Shown in pieces: positions 8,320 to 17,840 of a DNA stretch of 64,000 nt; position 1 is the first letter of the stretch, and each line of letters starts with the position of its first letter. A program made the translations under genes and the position numbers. The notes under the pieces were generated by a model, which searched no databases, was not told the DNA's origin, and saw only the letters and a program-made list of their open reading frames with translations. Origin of the DNA: Paraburkholderia hospita (lineage in GTDB: Bacteria > Pseudomonadota > Gammaproteobacteria > Burkholderiales > Burkholderiaceae); contig NZ_CP026108.1 in the NCBI RefSeq assembly GCF_002902965.1, forward strand, positions 1 to 64,000, in the 5' to 3' direction.

Positions 8320-9942
8320 ATGCGCCTGTCCTTCATCAGAACCGCCATCGCCGTTGCATCGCTTCTCGCCATCGCCGGATGCGCTGTCACGCAGAGCGAC
8401 ATCAATGCCGCCTATGACGCGGCGAACAAGACAGGGATCGACGCGCTCAACGGCGTACCGGGTTCCATGTCGCTTGTCGAGGATGTACCGAGTGCGTTCC
8501 TCGGCGACCGGATGGTGCCCGTGGCGTACGAGGCGACGCTGCCCGCGGTTTTCCGCGATAAGCACGTGACCATGCCCGCGAATATGGACATCAACCAGAT
8601 CGCGTCGTTGATCTCGACGGCGACGGGGTACCCGGTTCACCTGAGTCCCGACGTCTTCGTGCCGCGTAGCTCGCTCGTGCCGCGCGAATCGGCGTCGGGG
8701 GATGGCAAGGCCTCGGCCGCACCGGTAGCGTCGGGCGCGAAGTCCTACGAAAAGCCCGTCTATACCCAGCCGTTTACCGGCACGGCCGGTGCCTACATGC
8801 GGGCGATGACCGACGATCTCGGTCTCGACTGGTCGTTCGACGGTTCCACCATCAACGTCAGCCGCTTCGTTACGCGCATGTTCCAGATCGCGGCCATTCC
8901 GGGCAAGGTCAAGATCAAGTCGGTCATGTCCAAGGGCATGGATACGACGACTGGCAACCAGTCCAACGGGACGGGCGGATCAACGGGCGACACCGGGTCC
9001 TTCTCGGCGCAAACATCGACGGGCCGCGACGGTGAGTTCGACCAGATCCAGTCGATCAAGGATGCGCTGGACAAGCTGCGCTCGCCGATGGGGCGCGTCA
9101 ACGTTAACCCGCAAAGCCGTCTCGTGATGGTCTACGACACACGTGAAGCGGCGGATCGGATGGGAAAGATGCTGGCGGGTGAAAACGCCGTGTCCACGCG
9201 CCAGGTCGCGATCCGTATCCGCACGCTGCAGATCGCGCTCAATCGCGGCAGTCAGGCGGGCGCGAACGCAGACGTTGTATTCAACGCAATTGAGGGTGGT
9301 CTTGCCAAATACGCGATCAGCTTCACGTCGCCGACCTCGTTGTCCTCGGGCGGCGGTTCCGTGGGCCTGTCGGTGTTGCGTCCGAACGCGCCGTTCTCCG
9401 GCACGAACGCCGTCATCAACGCGCTGAACCAGTACGGCAGAACAGTACAGGACAACACGCAGACAAAGCTCACACTCAATGGCCTGCCGGTGTCCATTGC
9501 GTCATTCCAGAGCGACGACTACCTGCGTTCGACGAGTTCCTCCGCGGGCAGCCTCACGGCGACCTCGGGCGGGGTACCTGGCCTAAATCCAGGTACGGTC
9601 ACGACAGGTGATTTTGTGAATATCCTTCCGTCTGTCAACGACCATAACCAGATCGTTCTCGCTTACTGGAGCGACAGTTCGAAGCTGAATGGCCCCTTCA
9701 CCGAGAAATCGGTTGGCTCCGGACAGACGACGCAGACAATCCAGCTGGCCCACACGATCGGCCAGAAGGATGACCAGACGGTGGCGCTCTCCGATGGCCA
9801 GACGGTGGTGCTGTACGGCGAGATGACGGACCACTCGGACAGCACGACGAATGGCGGTCTGGCGGGTATTACGGGTCTCTGGAACAAGAACCGGACCTTC
9901 CAGGTGATCATGCTGACGGCCACCGTTGTTCCCTCGATGTGA
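8320..9942 (+). CDS. pilN: PilN outer-membrane secretin lipoprotein
   Basis: 540 residues. A lipoprotein signal with lipobox LLAIAGC places the N-terminus in the outer membrane. An N-domain lies around 60-180, and the secretin domain at about 250-540 ends in the family's hydrophobic C-terminal strand. R64 PilN forms the ring through which the thin pilus exits. The stop overlaps the pilO GTG start. Confidence 0.9.
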   Translation: MRLSFIRTAIAVASLLAIAGCAVTQSDINAAYDAANKTGIDALNGVPGSMSLVEDVPSAFLGDRMVPVAYEATLPAVFRDKHVTMPANMDINQIASLISTATGYPVHLSPDVFVPRSSLVPRESASGDGKASAAPVASGAKSYEKPVYTQPFTGTAGAYMRAMTDDLGLDWSFDGSTINVSRFVTRMFQIAAIPGKVKIKSVMSKGMDTTTGNQSNGTGGSTGDTGSFSAQTSTGRDGEFDQIQSIKDALDKLRSPMGRVNVNPQSRLVMVYDTREAADRMGKMLAGENAVSTRQVAIRIRTLQIALNRGSQAGANADVVFNAIEGGLAKYAISFTSPTSLSSGGGSVGLSVLRPNAPFSGTNAVINALNQYGRTVQDNTQTKLTLNGLPVSIASFQSDDYLRSTSSSAGSLTATSGGVPGLNPGTVTTGDFVNILPSVNDHNQIVLAYWSDSSKLNGPFTEKSVGSGQTTQTIQLAHTIGQKDDQTVALSDGQTVVLYGEMTDHSDSTTNGGLAGITGLWNKNRTFQVIMLTATVVPSM

Positions 9943-11270
9943 GCAACGGCATGCATATCACTGATCCGCTGCCGCGCGAGAAGCACGCGCGCCTCGTTTT
10001 CGGACTCGACTGGCGAGCCTATCCGGCGAAGCAGGCGAGGGCCGAGCGTCGCCGGTATGCCGATGACTTCAGCGCAACGCGCTATGCCGAATACAAGGTC
10101 GGGAAAGAATCCATAGGCGGTTTCTGCTCGCCGGTACTCGTCGACATGAAAGGGGCGAAGCTGTTCTCCGGTGCAGCGCGTATCGCCTTGCACGAGCGCG
10201 TCAAATCGAAACCGGCTGTCCTCGTCCTGATCCAGGATGACCAGCGGGTCTATGCCGTTTTCGTGGTGCGCGGCGCCGTGCGCAGCGACGAAGTGCTGAG
10301 CGTGCCGCAGGCGTTCAGCCGACGCGCGGAGGTCGAGAAGGAATGCGAGCGGCTGAACCTGAAGCTGACCACGCTCGGGACGGGTGGGGCGCTTGGCGAT
10401 GTCGACGAATCGTTCGGCGCGGCGGCGCTGCTCGACCAGCGCAATGTCGGCCGCATCGCGAAGCTGCCGGTCAGCGTTCCGACGCTCGTTCCCGTCGTTG
10501 TTTTCGTTGGTGCCGTCACATTGGGCGCGTTGAAGGTCTTTGGTGCCTTCGATTCGACGGGGAACGCGCAACACGTACCCACCGTTGAAGAGATCTATGC
10601 GCAGGCTGTGCAGAAGGCTTTTTCGGGTGCAACTCCCCGCGCCAACGAACTGGGCCCGGCGATCCTGTCCACGTTGGGCCTCGAAGAGACCGTCCGCAGG
10701 GGCTGGCTGTTCGAAGACGCGTCGTGTCCGGCGCGCGGAATATGTTCGCTCTCATTTCGCCGCTATGGCGGCAGCTTCGAAGACTTTGCGCGCAACGCGT
10801 CCGCATCGATGCATCCGCTTCGCTTCGATGCCGATGGCCTTCACGCGGGCGGCCGTGGACCGGCGGTGCCGAAGGTTAATGCGGTGACCGTCCGCGATTC
10901 GAAGGCATGGCCGAACGAGCAGACCTTCATCGAGATGGTCCAGACCCCGCCACAGAAGCTGTCGAAAAAGACTTTCGAGATCGACAGCTACGGCTATCAG
11001 GTGAAGATCGATCCATCGAGACCGCTTGTCACGATCGCGCCGGGGACGCCCGGACAGAAGCCCGCTCACATGATCCGCATGGGCACGTGGGAGATCCATG
11101 GCTACCGCTGGCAGGCCCCGCTTCTCGCGCGGCTTCCGTCGAACATGGGCCTGGACAGCATCGTCGTGAAGCTGAAGCTCAAGGATCAGGCGAAGAAGAA
11201 CAACGGCGATGCTGACGTCCAGGCTGGCATCCAATTCATTGCGAAGGGGAAATACTATGTTCTCGATTAA
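9939..11270 (+). CDS. pilO: PilO pilus assembly protein
   Basis: 443 residues, starting GTG over the pilN stop (GTGA) or at an ATG 12 bases later. A cytoplasmic actin-like first half (to about 180) is followed by one membrane helix (about 184-205) and a periplasmic domain, the layout of R64 PilO. It is expected to work as an inner-membrane platform component with PilP and PilR. Confidence 0.85.
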   Translation: MSNGMHITDPLPREKHARLVFGLDWRAYPAKQARAERRRYADDFSATRYAEYKVGKESIGGFCSPVLVDMKGAKLFSGAARIALHERVKSKPAVLVLIQDDQRVYAVFVVRGAVRSDEVLSVPQAFSRRAEVEKECERLNLKLTTLGTGGALGDVDESFGAAALLDQRNVGRIAKLPVSVPTLVPVVVFVGAVTLGALKVFGAFDSTGNAQHVPTVEEIYAQAVQKAFSGATPRANELGPAILSTLGLEETVRRGWLFEDASCPARGICSLSFRRYGGSFEDFARNASASMHPLRFDADGLHAGGRGPAVPKVNAVTVRDSKAWPNEQTFIEMVQTPPQKLSKKTFEIDSYGYQVKIDPSRPLVTIAPGTPGQKPAHMIRMGTWEIHGYRWQAPLLARLPSNMGLDSIVVKLKLKDQAKKNNGDADVQAGIQFIAKGKYYVLD

Positions 11271-11982
11271 CCGGCTGGTGGCACTGACCTGTGCCGTAGC
11301 GTTGACGGGCGTTGCCCACGCACTGGCCAAACCGGCGGGCGCATCGCATGTCCAGCCCGTGACCGCCCACGTGCCGACGGCGGACTTCGACGTAGCCATG
11401 CCACCCCGGTCGACCGCCGCTGCCTCGGCCGTTATGGCAGCGTCCGCTGTCACACCGGCAGCATCAGTCCCGGTTCCCGCTGCTCCGCCTTCCCGACTGT
11501 CGATCGACGAAATCGACGAGAAAATCCGCGCCCAGGTCTCCCGTCAACTGTCCGGCGACGGTGACGCAGCGAAGAGCATCGGGCTGGCCACACCCGCACC
11601 GCAAGCGGCACCCGCACCGGTTGTCGTAATCAAGCCGCCCGCGCCTCAGCCTGGCCGTGCACGCACAGAGTCCGTGAAGTTCGTTGGCGCGTTCAACGAT
11701 GCGACGGGATCATCGGTCCTCTACGAATTCCGCGGCGCCTATTACCCCGCGCACGTTGGCGAAAAGCTGCTCAACGGCTGGCGCGTATCGAAGATCAGCG
11801 GCTTTCTCGTGACGGTCACCGATGGCGAGGGAAAGAAGCCTCGTACGTGGACGGAACCTATCGCCGGCGGCATGGCAACCGCTGATCCGCAGGACAACAA
11901 CGCGCCGGCGCGCACGCTGAACGACCTGTCGGGCGCGTTGCCGCCGCCGCTGCCCGCCCCTCTCATCCCGACCGGAGGTTGA
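11257..11982 (+). CDS. pilP: PilP pilus assembly protein
   Basis: 241 residues from the ATG at 11257, which overlaps pilO by 14 bp. A signal sequence is followed by an Ala/Pro-rich linker and a GspC/PilP-like C-terminal barrel (about 145-225, containing YPAHVGEKLLNGWRV). It probably links the inner platform to the PilN ring. An in-frame ATG at 11209 would add 16 residues ahead of the signal peptide and is less likely. Confidence 0.8.
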   Translation: MFSINRLVALTCAVALTGVAHALAKPAGASHVQPVTAHVPTADFDVAMPPRSTAAASAVMAASAVTPAASVPVPAAPPSRLSIDEIDEKIRAQVSRQLSGDGDAAKSIGLATPAPQAAPAPVVVIKPPAPQPGRARTESVKFVGAFNDATGSSVLYEFRGAYYPAHVGEKLLNGWRVSKISGFLVTVTDGEGKKPRTWTEPIAGGMATADPQDNNAPARTLNDLSGALPPPLPAPLIPTGG

Positions 11983-11985
11983 AGC

Positions 11986-14232
11986 ATGAGCATGTTTTCT
12001 GGAATCGAGAAGGACGAACCGTCGTCGCGCGGCCTGCTCGGTCGCTTCCGCGCGCTGCGATCGAGCTTCACCGAAGAGTCTCCCTCGTCGATGCCGATCG
12101 CTGGCTCGGACGGTAAGCCTGAGCCCGACCGAGAGCCGAAACTGAGGTCGAAGAGCAAGCCACTGAAAGCGGAACCGGTGGAAATGACGCCGGGGCAACC
12201 GATGACGCTCGGCATGCGGCTTCGTATGGGTGACGTATCCGACGTCGAAGCATTTGACGACGTTCCGGCCGGAGATGCGGTCCGTCACGCGCCGGCGGTG
12301 ATGGCCGATGAGGCCGACTCCCTGCCCCGTGACCTGGCTGCGGACGTGCAACGGGAGCAGGCGATCGTCGAAGACCTGCCGCTTGCAGAGCCGCTGGCAA
12401 AGCCGCAAGCAGCTGAGCGTCCCCTTCATGCGGAGCACGAGACTGCGTTGGGCGATCGAGACGACGCGGAAACAATCCAGCCGCCGGTTTCCGATGCCGC
12501 TCGCTCCGCGGCCGATGACGTGCACGAGGTTCGCGCACAGGCCGATATCGCCAAACGCGCGCCGGATTTCACGGCCCGCGGCCTGCCCGAGCTGGCCGCC
12601 GCCGATGCACTGACGTTCAAGCGCATCCTGAGCGGGCGCGGCCCCGATGCGGCGCTGCGGATCAACGACGCCGCACGTCGCGAGTTCATTGCCGTTGAGA
12701 TTCAGGCGGGCATGTCGATCGTCGTGACCACCCGCAGCTTTCACGAATCCGCGCTCTACGCAACCTACGTGAAGGATCTCGAGCGCGCCGACATCAAGGT
12801 GCATGAGGAACTGCTGGCGAGCGCCGACGTTATCTCTGCCATTTACGCGATGGAGCGCAATCGGTCTGCCGCGATCGTGCCGGAGTCGTCCCGCGCAATC
12901 GGCACGTTCCGCGATGTGATCGAAGCGGCGCACAGCTACGGTGCGAGCGATGTGCACTGGGAAGATCGCGACTTCTCGTCAGAAGTCGAGGTCCGTTTCC
13001 GCGTGGACGGCGATCTGTACACCTTCCGCCGGCTGAGCAAGGAAATGGTCCGCAAGTCACTCGCCGCTGCGTATCAGGATCTCGTTCAGCGCAATACGAA
13101 CTCGGGCGAAACCTTCCAGCCGACCGCGCCTCAGTCCGCGATGATTCCGCTGGTCGTAGCCGCCGATCTGCTCAACCTCCGTTGGCAAAGCTCGCCGCTC
13201 GTTGGCGGCTATGACGTGGCGCTGCGGATGCTCGACGGGAACTTCAAGAATCCGAAGGTGCTATTGCCGCAGCAGATGGGCCTGGAAGCGAGCCAACTGG
13301 CGATCATCGAGGCGCTGGGGCGCGTGAGCGGGGGCGCACTGTTCGTCACCGGCGAGACCGGCTCCGCGAAGAGCACGCTGTTGCGCGCGATGTCGTTCCT
13401 CAAGGATGCGCGCGATCTGCGCAAGCAGTTCGCCGTGAGTGAGCCGTCGGAGTATCCGATGCCGTGGCTGTCGGACATTTCGATTACCCGCCGTCCCGAT
13501 GAGACGGACCAGGAGGCGAGCCGGAAGTATGCCGAGGTCATCCGTACGTTGATGCGTATGGACCCGTGTGATGTGACCGTGAACGAAATCCGGGACCATG
13601 TGGTCGCGGCGCTCGTTGTCGAGCTCGCGTTGACGGGACACCCGATCCGTTCGTCGTTGCATGCTGACAGTCTGATCGGCGCGGTGATGCGCCTGGTTGG
13701 CGGCCGGCTGCAGCTGCCCGTCGACGAGGTTGCATCGGAAAAATTCCTGAACGCGGTGAGCAACCAGAAGCTGATTCCGTTGCTGTGCGCCCACTGCAAG
13801 GTTCCGGCTGCGGATGTGTTGCCGAAAGCGCAACTCGAACTGCTGCGATCGAAGTTTGGCCTCGACACACAGAAGATGGCGTGCCGCAACTTCGACGGTT
13901 GTGAACACTGTCGCCGCAAGGGTCTTTTCACGCGCACCGGCAAGGTTGCCGCAGGCGCGAAGGGACAAACGCTCGCGATGGAAATCTATCGTCCGACGCC
14001 CGAGTTTCTCGACCGTGTTCTGGAACGTGATTGGCGCGGTGCGGAGAAGGTCTGGCGCAACGAGCGCAGGACAGGCTTCGACGATCCGGACATGACGGGC
14101 AAGACGATCTATGAGCACGCGCTCTACAAGGCGTCGCAGGGGATTATCGATCCGCGATTCATTGACGAGAGCATGCGCACGTTCGAAAGCTACCGCGTGT
14201 TCCCGGATCATGCAGGAGCGATGCCGTCATGA
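11986..14232 (+). CDS. pilQ: PilQ pilus assembly ATPase with altered Walker A
   Basis: 748 residues. Residues 1-230 are an acidic, low-complexity extension. The GspE/PilQ core follows: an N2 domain (EAAHSYGASDVHWE), Walker A at 456-464 reading GETGSAKST, an Asp-box/Walker B region reading VTVNEIRD, and a His box (SSLHADS). A four-cysteine zinc motif (CAHC and CEHC) lies near 600-645. The last glycine of the P-loop (normally GSGKST) is Ala461. Lys462 and Ser463 are kept, so binding may be weakened rather than lost. It powers pilus extension. It overlaps pilR by 4 bp. Confidence 0.9.
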   Translation: MSMFSGIEKDEPSSRGLLGRFRALRSSFTEESPSSMPIAGSDGKPEPDREPKLRSKSKPLKAEPVEMTPGQPMTLGMRLRMGDVSDVEAFDDVPAGDAVRHAPAVMADEADSLPRDLAADVQREQAIVEDLPLAEPLAKPQAAERPLHAEHETALGDRDDAETIQPPVSDAARSAADDVHEVRAQADIAKRAPDFTARGLPELAAADALTFKRILSGRGPDAALRINDAARREFIAVEIQAGMSIVVTTRSFHESALYATYVKDLERADIKVHEELLASADVISAIYAMERNRSAAIVPESSRAIGTFRDVIEAAHSYGASDVHWEDRDFSSEVEVRFRVDGDLYTFRRLSKEMVRKSLAAAYQDLVQRNTNSGETFQPTAPQSAMIPLVVAADLLNLRWQSSPLVGGYDVALRMLDGNFKNPKVLLPQQMGLEASQLAIIEALGRVSGGALFVTGETGSAKSTLLRAMSFLKDARDLRKQFAVSEPSEYPMPWLSDISITRRPDETDQEASRKYAEVIRTLMRMDPCDVTVNEIRDHVVAALVVELALTGHPIRSSLHADSLIGAVMRLVGGRLQLPVDEVASEKFLNAVSNQKLIPLLCAHCKVPAADVLPKAQLELLRSKFGLDTQKMACRNFDGCEHCRRKGLFTRTGKVAAGAKGQTLAMEIYRPTPEFLDRVLERDWRGAEKVWRNERRTGFDDPDMTGKTIYEHALYKASQGIIDPRFIDESMRTFESYRVFPDHAGAMPS

Positions 14233-15371
14233 TCCGCCGTCTGATCTATTCCATGCTGATGGCGCTGCCACGCGACTACCGCCTCGCGTTCGCGAAAGCC
14301 CGCTTCCGGAAAGCGCGCGAGACCTTCTATGAAGAGACGAAGCTCGACGTCGCAGCGAAGGGTCTGCGCAATCGCGAGACGTTGCTCGAGCGACTTAGAA
14401 CGCTCGAAAAGCGCCATCGCGAGCGTAGCCAGATTGTCTGGATCGTCTATCACGAGATTGGCCGTCGCATGGTCGCGGGCGAACCCTTCGCCACAGCGAT
14501 GAAGCCGTTCATTCCGCTCGATGAGTTTGCGCTGCTGGATCTGGCGGGGAAGTCCACGAAGGAGGATGCCGCAGAGCGCGGTCTGGACCTGGCGGGCATG
14601 GCGGCCAACGCGAAGCGGATTCTCTCCGATACGACTTCCATGCAGATGGCTTACCCGGCGTTCCTCCTCGTCTATCTGTACGGCCTTTGCATGATCTTTG
14701 GCGGCGCTGTCTTCCCGCAGATTCTTGAAGTCAAACCGCTCAACGACTGGATGCCCTATGGCCGGATGCTGTATGCCATCGATACGTTCTGCTACGACTA
14801 CTGGTGGCTGTCCGGGTCCGTCGTTGGGCTTACGGTGTTTGCGTACTTCGCGACGATCCGCCGCTGGACGGGCGAGCTTCGCAATCGCGTCGACAATGCA
14901 CCGCTCATGTGGCGCAACCGCCGCGATCTGCGTGGTGCGCTGCTGATCGTCTCGCTTGCAGGCCTGTTCGATTCAAATCTCACACTGCGCGCAGCGATCG
15001 ATCAACTGATGGTGAACGCGGACCCGTGGCTGCGCTGGCATCTGGAGCGCATGAGTCGTCGCCTGACTGCGACGCCTCACCAGCCGATGCGCGCGCTCGA
15101 TACCGGGATCTTTTCAGAAGTCATCGTCGACAAGATCACCGACGCGGCGGGCCGTGACCAGTTCATCGACGCTATCAAATCTCTCGGGCGCACCTCGTTG
15201 TCTCGCGTCGTCGAGGCGGTGCGGCGCAATGCCCGTGTCACTCACTACATCCTGATGGGAATCGCGGTGGCGGTGTTCGTCGGGGTCGGGGTCGGCTCTT
15301 ATGTGGCGACGGGCGCGGCGAGCTTCGACATACCTACGCCGTCCGTGAACGGTTCATCCATTTCAGAATAA
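14229..15371 (+). CDS. pilR: PilR inner-membrane platform protein
   Basis: 380 residues. The GspF/T2SF-type layout is visible, with two cytoplasmic helical domains and membrane segments around 140-160, 190-215 and 350-372. It anchors the PilQ ATPase. The start overlaps the pilQ stop (ATGA). Confidence 0.85.
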   Translation: MIRRLIYSMLMALPRDYRLAFAKARFRKARETFYEETKLDVAAKGLRNRETLLERLRTLEKRHRERSQIVWIVYHEIGRRMVAGEPFATAMKPFIPLDEFALLDLAGKSTKEDAAERGLDLAGMAANAKRILSDTTSMQMAYPAFLLVYLYGLCMIFGGAVFPQILEVKPLNDWMPYGRMLYAIDTFCYDYWWLSGSVVGLTVFAYFATIRRWTGELRNRVDNAPLMWRNRRDLRGALLIVSLAGLFDSNLTLRAAIDQLMVNADPWLRWHLERMSRRLTATPHQPMRALDTGIFSEVIVDKITDAAGRDQFIDAIKSLGRTSLSRVVEAVRRNARVTHYILMGIAVAVFVGVGVGSYVATGAASFDIPTPSVNGSSISE

Positions 15372-15382
15372 GGACAAGCATC

Positions 15383-15997
15383 ATGAAGCACGAGAAGAAT
15401 GTGAACGCAGGGACTCAGCACAACGATGCCAAAGTGACGCGGCCAACGCTGCTGAAAATGGCGCGACGCCGTCGTCAGTCGGGCGAATTGTCGATGATAG
15501 AAGGCGCGGGCATCATGGCCGCAGCTGCGGTGCTCGCGATCGCGGCGATCGCAGGCGGCAAGTACGTCTACGACCGCGTGCAGGCTGGCCGCTTCAAGGC
15601 CGAAGCGCAGTTCTTCCATTCCGGTGTGCTGGATGCCACGGCAAACGACGTCGATTATTCGACCGAGTCGCTCACTTCGCTTGCCCAGAACCACGCGTTT
15701 GATGCGGCAGGATCGCGCGTGGCATCGGATCACTCGACGGTGCGAGGCCTCTTCGGTGGGAACGTGACGGTGAGCCTTGGCTCGATGAGCGCAACCGATG
15801 ACTCGGTGATCATCAACTATCCGGTGCCGAACACGATCTGCACGCTCGCAATGCCCGCAGTCGTGGCGGCGTATCCGATGGTCACGGTCAACGGTACGAC
15901 GGTGTCCGGACCATCGACGACCTTCGACGGTTCGACGGCGGGCGCAGCGTGCGGCACTGGAACGGCGACCGTCGCCATGTACGTGACCAAGAACTGA
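15383..15997 (+). CDS. pilS: PilS major type IVb prepilin
   Basis: 204 residues. A long basic leader (RRRRQSG, about 34 residues) precedes a hydrophobic helix with a Glu (SMIEGAGIMAAA), then a globular domain with two cysteines likely forming a disulfide (about 154 and 195). The leader is longer than in R64 PilS. The site G/ELSMIE puts a Glu at +1 and +6 rather than the usual +5, so the exact cut is uncertain. No prepilin peptidase (PilU type) is in the window. Confidence 0.8.
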   Translation: MKHEKNVNAGTQHNDAKVTRPTLLKMARRRRQSGELSMIEGAGIMAAAAVLAIAAIAGGKYVYDRVQAGRFKAEAQFFHSGVLDATANDVDYSTESLTSLAQNHAFDAAGSRVASDHSTVRGLFGGNVTVSLGSMSATDDSVIINYPVPNTICTLAMPAVVAAYPMVTVNGTTVSGPSTTFDGSTAGAACGTGTATVAMYVTKN

Positions 15998-16011
15998 ACG
16001 GGTAGCCGAAC

Positions 16012-17142
16012 GTGAGCATCATCGAGATGGCCATTGTGCTGCTGGCGGCCGCGATCATGACGGTGGTCGGGATCAAGCAGGATGTAGCCAAGCAGCGCGC
16101 CGGCCTGCTGGCGGCCGAGGGGCAGAGCGAGGCCAGGATTAACGACGCGCTTTCGAAGTGGTCGACGGACAACTATTCGACCTTGCTGGCCCAGTACACG
16201 TCGAGCGGCTCAGCGACGCTTACCGCGCCGTCGATCGACGATCTGCACACGCAGGGCTATCTCAAGACCGCCTTTCGCGACGGCCCGTTTTGGGGCGGCA
16301 CGTATCAGATCGATATGACGATGGTGCCCGCCGGATGCACGGCGGACGCGGGCAACTGTCATGTGTCGTATCGCATGTATACGTCGCAGCCGGTCACCCA
16401 TTACGGGCAACCAGATAGCAACGCCGCATCGCAGATCGCTCAGGCGGGCGGGAGCGACTTCGGCTATTCGAAGCTTCCTAATCCGGCAAACATCGTCGGC
16501 TTGCTCGGGAAGTGGACGGCAGTGAATCCGGTCGGCGGCTCGCCTGTAGGTGTCGTTCTCGCGACCAACGGCGATGGCGGCGACGGCGACGCCATTTACA
16601 TCCGTCGTGACGGCTCGCTCACATGGACGGGTGACCAGAACGTCAATCACGTCAGCCTGCATAACGTCCACAACCTCGACGCGGAAGGGACGATTAGCGC
16701 CGCAAATGTTGGGGCCACGGGTGCTATCGCCGCGAGTGGTGCAGTGGCAGCCGGAACGACCGTTTCGACGGGGGCGACTGGCTGGCCGCGTATCGCGTGT
16801 TCGACGGCCAATGCAATGACGGGCGCGACCGACAACTCTGGATTCATGCTGTCGTGTCAGAACGTTTCCGGGGTACTGCAATGGATGCCCGTTGGCGGGG
16901 AAAAGCAGTGGTACGGCTATACCAAGATTCTCAGTGGCGGGGGTACTTTTGTCCCTGCCCCGGTGTGTCCTGCTGGCGGCACGCCAGAGATTACCGTGAC
17001 CGGCCAGAGCCTGTATGTCGATCCGACTGCTGCAATTAACTACCCGTTCTCGGGTACCGGTCCATGGGTGGTCTACATCACTGACGGTTCCGGCAACGTG
17101 ATACCGGGAACTGCCGTCGCATCCACTTACTGCGCTTACTAA
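16012..17142 (+). CDS. pilV: PilV-like minor pilin/adhesin, apparently leaderless
   Basis: 376 residues from a GTG start. The protein begins MSIIEMAIVLLAAA, which matches a mature type IV pilin with Glu at position 5. An in-frame TAG lies only 9 bp upstream, so there is no leader peptide. The remainder fits PilV adhesins: a beta-rich stalk, repeated Ala/Thr/Gly, and a C-terminal tip with several cysteines (RIACSTANAM, FMLSCQN, a final TYCAY). No inverted-repeat shufflon segments or Rci recombinase follow, so the tip appears fixed. The ribosome-binding site is weak. Confidence 0.7.
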   Translation: MSIIEMAIVLLAAAIMTVVGIKQDVAKQRAGLLAAEGQSEARINDALSKWSTDNYSTLLAQYTSSGSATLTAPSIDDLHTQGYLKTAFRDGPFWGGTYQIDMTMVPAGCTADAGNCHVSYRMYTSQPVTHYGQPDSNAASQIAQAGGSDFGYSKLPNPANIVGLLGKWTAVNPVGGSPVGVVLATNGDGGDGDAIYIRRDGSLTWTGDQNVNHVSLHNVHNLDAEGTISAANVGATGAIAASGAVAAGTTVSTGATGWPRIACSTANAMTGATDNSGFMLSCQNVSGVLQWMPVGGEKQWYGYTKILSGGGTFVPAPVCPAGGTPEITVTGQSLYVDPTAAINYPFSGTGPWVVYITDGSGNVIPGTAVASTYCAY

Positions 17143-17158
17143 TGGAGAGGGAATAAGC

Positions 17159-17791
17159 GTGACAAATTTTCTCATCAAGCTTTGCCTGCTGATCTGTGTG
17201 TCGCTGGTGAGTGAGGCTGTGCTGGCAGGGCCGGTACGATGTTCGGTCAATAACCAGGACTCGTCGTGCCTTACTCCGATAACCACAGCGTGGCAGACGC
17301 CCCCGACCTGTCCCGGCTCGGCCGGATGGACCACCACGGCCCCTGCTGTTTGGATCGGGTCTCAATATTCGGCACCGCAGTGCAACTACCAACCACAACC
17401 AACGTGTCCACCTGGATATGACCAGACCGCTGCACCATCGTGGAACGTTAGCGGCTGGGTTGGGCTTGCATGCATTCCAAGCTCACCGCCAGTGCCTGAT
17501 CCAAATGCTGTCTGTAGTGCGCAGGTTCCTTCACAGTACACCCCGACGTCGCCGTGGAGCGGACCGCTCACGGACCCCAATCAGCTTCACGCAGCTGGCT
17601 TGGCGGCTATGGCGAATGGCATCCCGAGTTACACGAACGTCTTTACGCGCAGCTACGATGGTCCGACATATTCGTTACCGTGCTGGGATCGGAATAACTA
17701 CGGCGCTGTGTGCTATGTCACCGGATCGAATGTTGTGGGGATGATAGTCGCGCAGGCAAGCTCCGCAAGCAGCGGCCAGTGCAACCACTGA
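17159..17791 (+). CDS. Secreted cysteine-rich protein of unknown function
   Basis: 210 residues from a GTG start behind a good GGAGAGGG ribosome-binding site. A signal peptide (about 1-24) is followed by a Pro/Trp/Cys-rich mature part with about ten cysteines. No family is recognised. Its position as the last gene of the pil operon and its export signal suggest a pilus-associated or cell-surface factor; that is inference. Confidence 0.65.
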   Translation: MTNFLIKLCLLICVSLVSEAVLAGPVRCSVNNQDSSCLTPITTAWQTPPTCPGSAGWTTTAPAVWIGSQYSAPQCNYQPQPTCPPGYDQTAAPSWNVSGWVGLACIPSSPPVPDPNAVCSAQVPSQYTPTSPWSGPLTDPNQLHAAGLAAMANGIPSYTNVFTRSYDGPTYSLPCWDRNNYGAVCYVTGSNVVGMIVAQASSASSGQCNH

Positions 17792-17803
17792 TGCAAAAGA
17801 AAA

Positions 17804-17821
17804 AGCGCCCCGAGGGGCGCT
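17804..17821 (-). terminator. Intrinsic terminator, convergent
   Basis: Stem AGCGCCCC/GGGGCGCT with a 2-base loop. The U-tract is strong when read on the minus strand, downstream of the CAP lipoprotein gene. It may also stop the pil operon. Confidence 0.75.
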
Positions 17822-17840
17822 GTTTACAGGCCATTGCAGA

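Noticed and set aside
16012..17142. Shufflon at the pilV 3' end
   Set aside because: No inverted repeat segments and no alternative tip fragments follow; the recombinase at 31154 is 14 kb away and not of clear Rci type.
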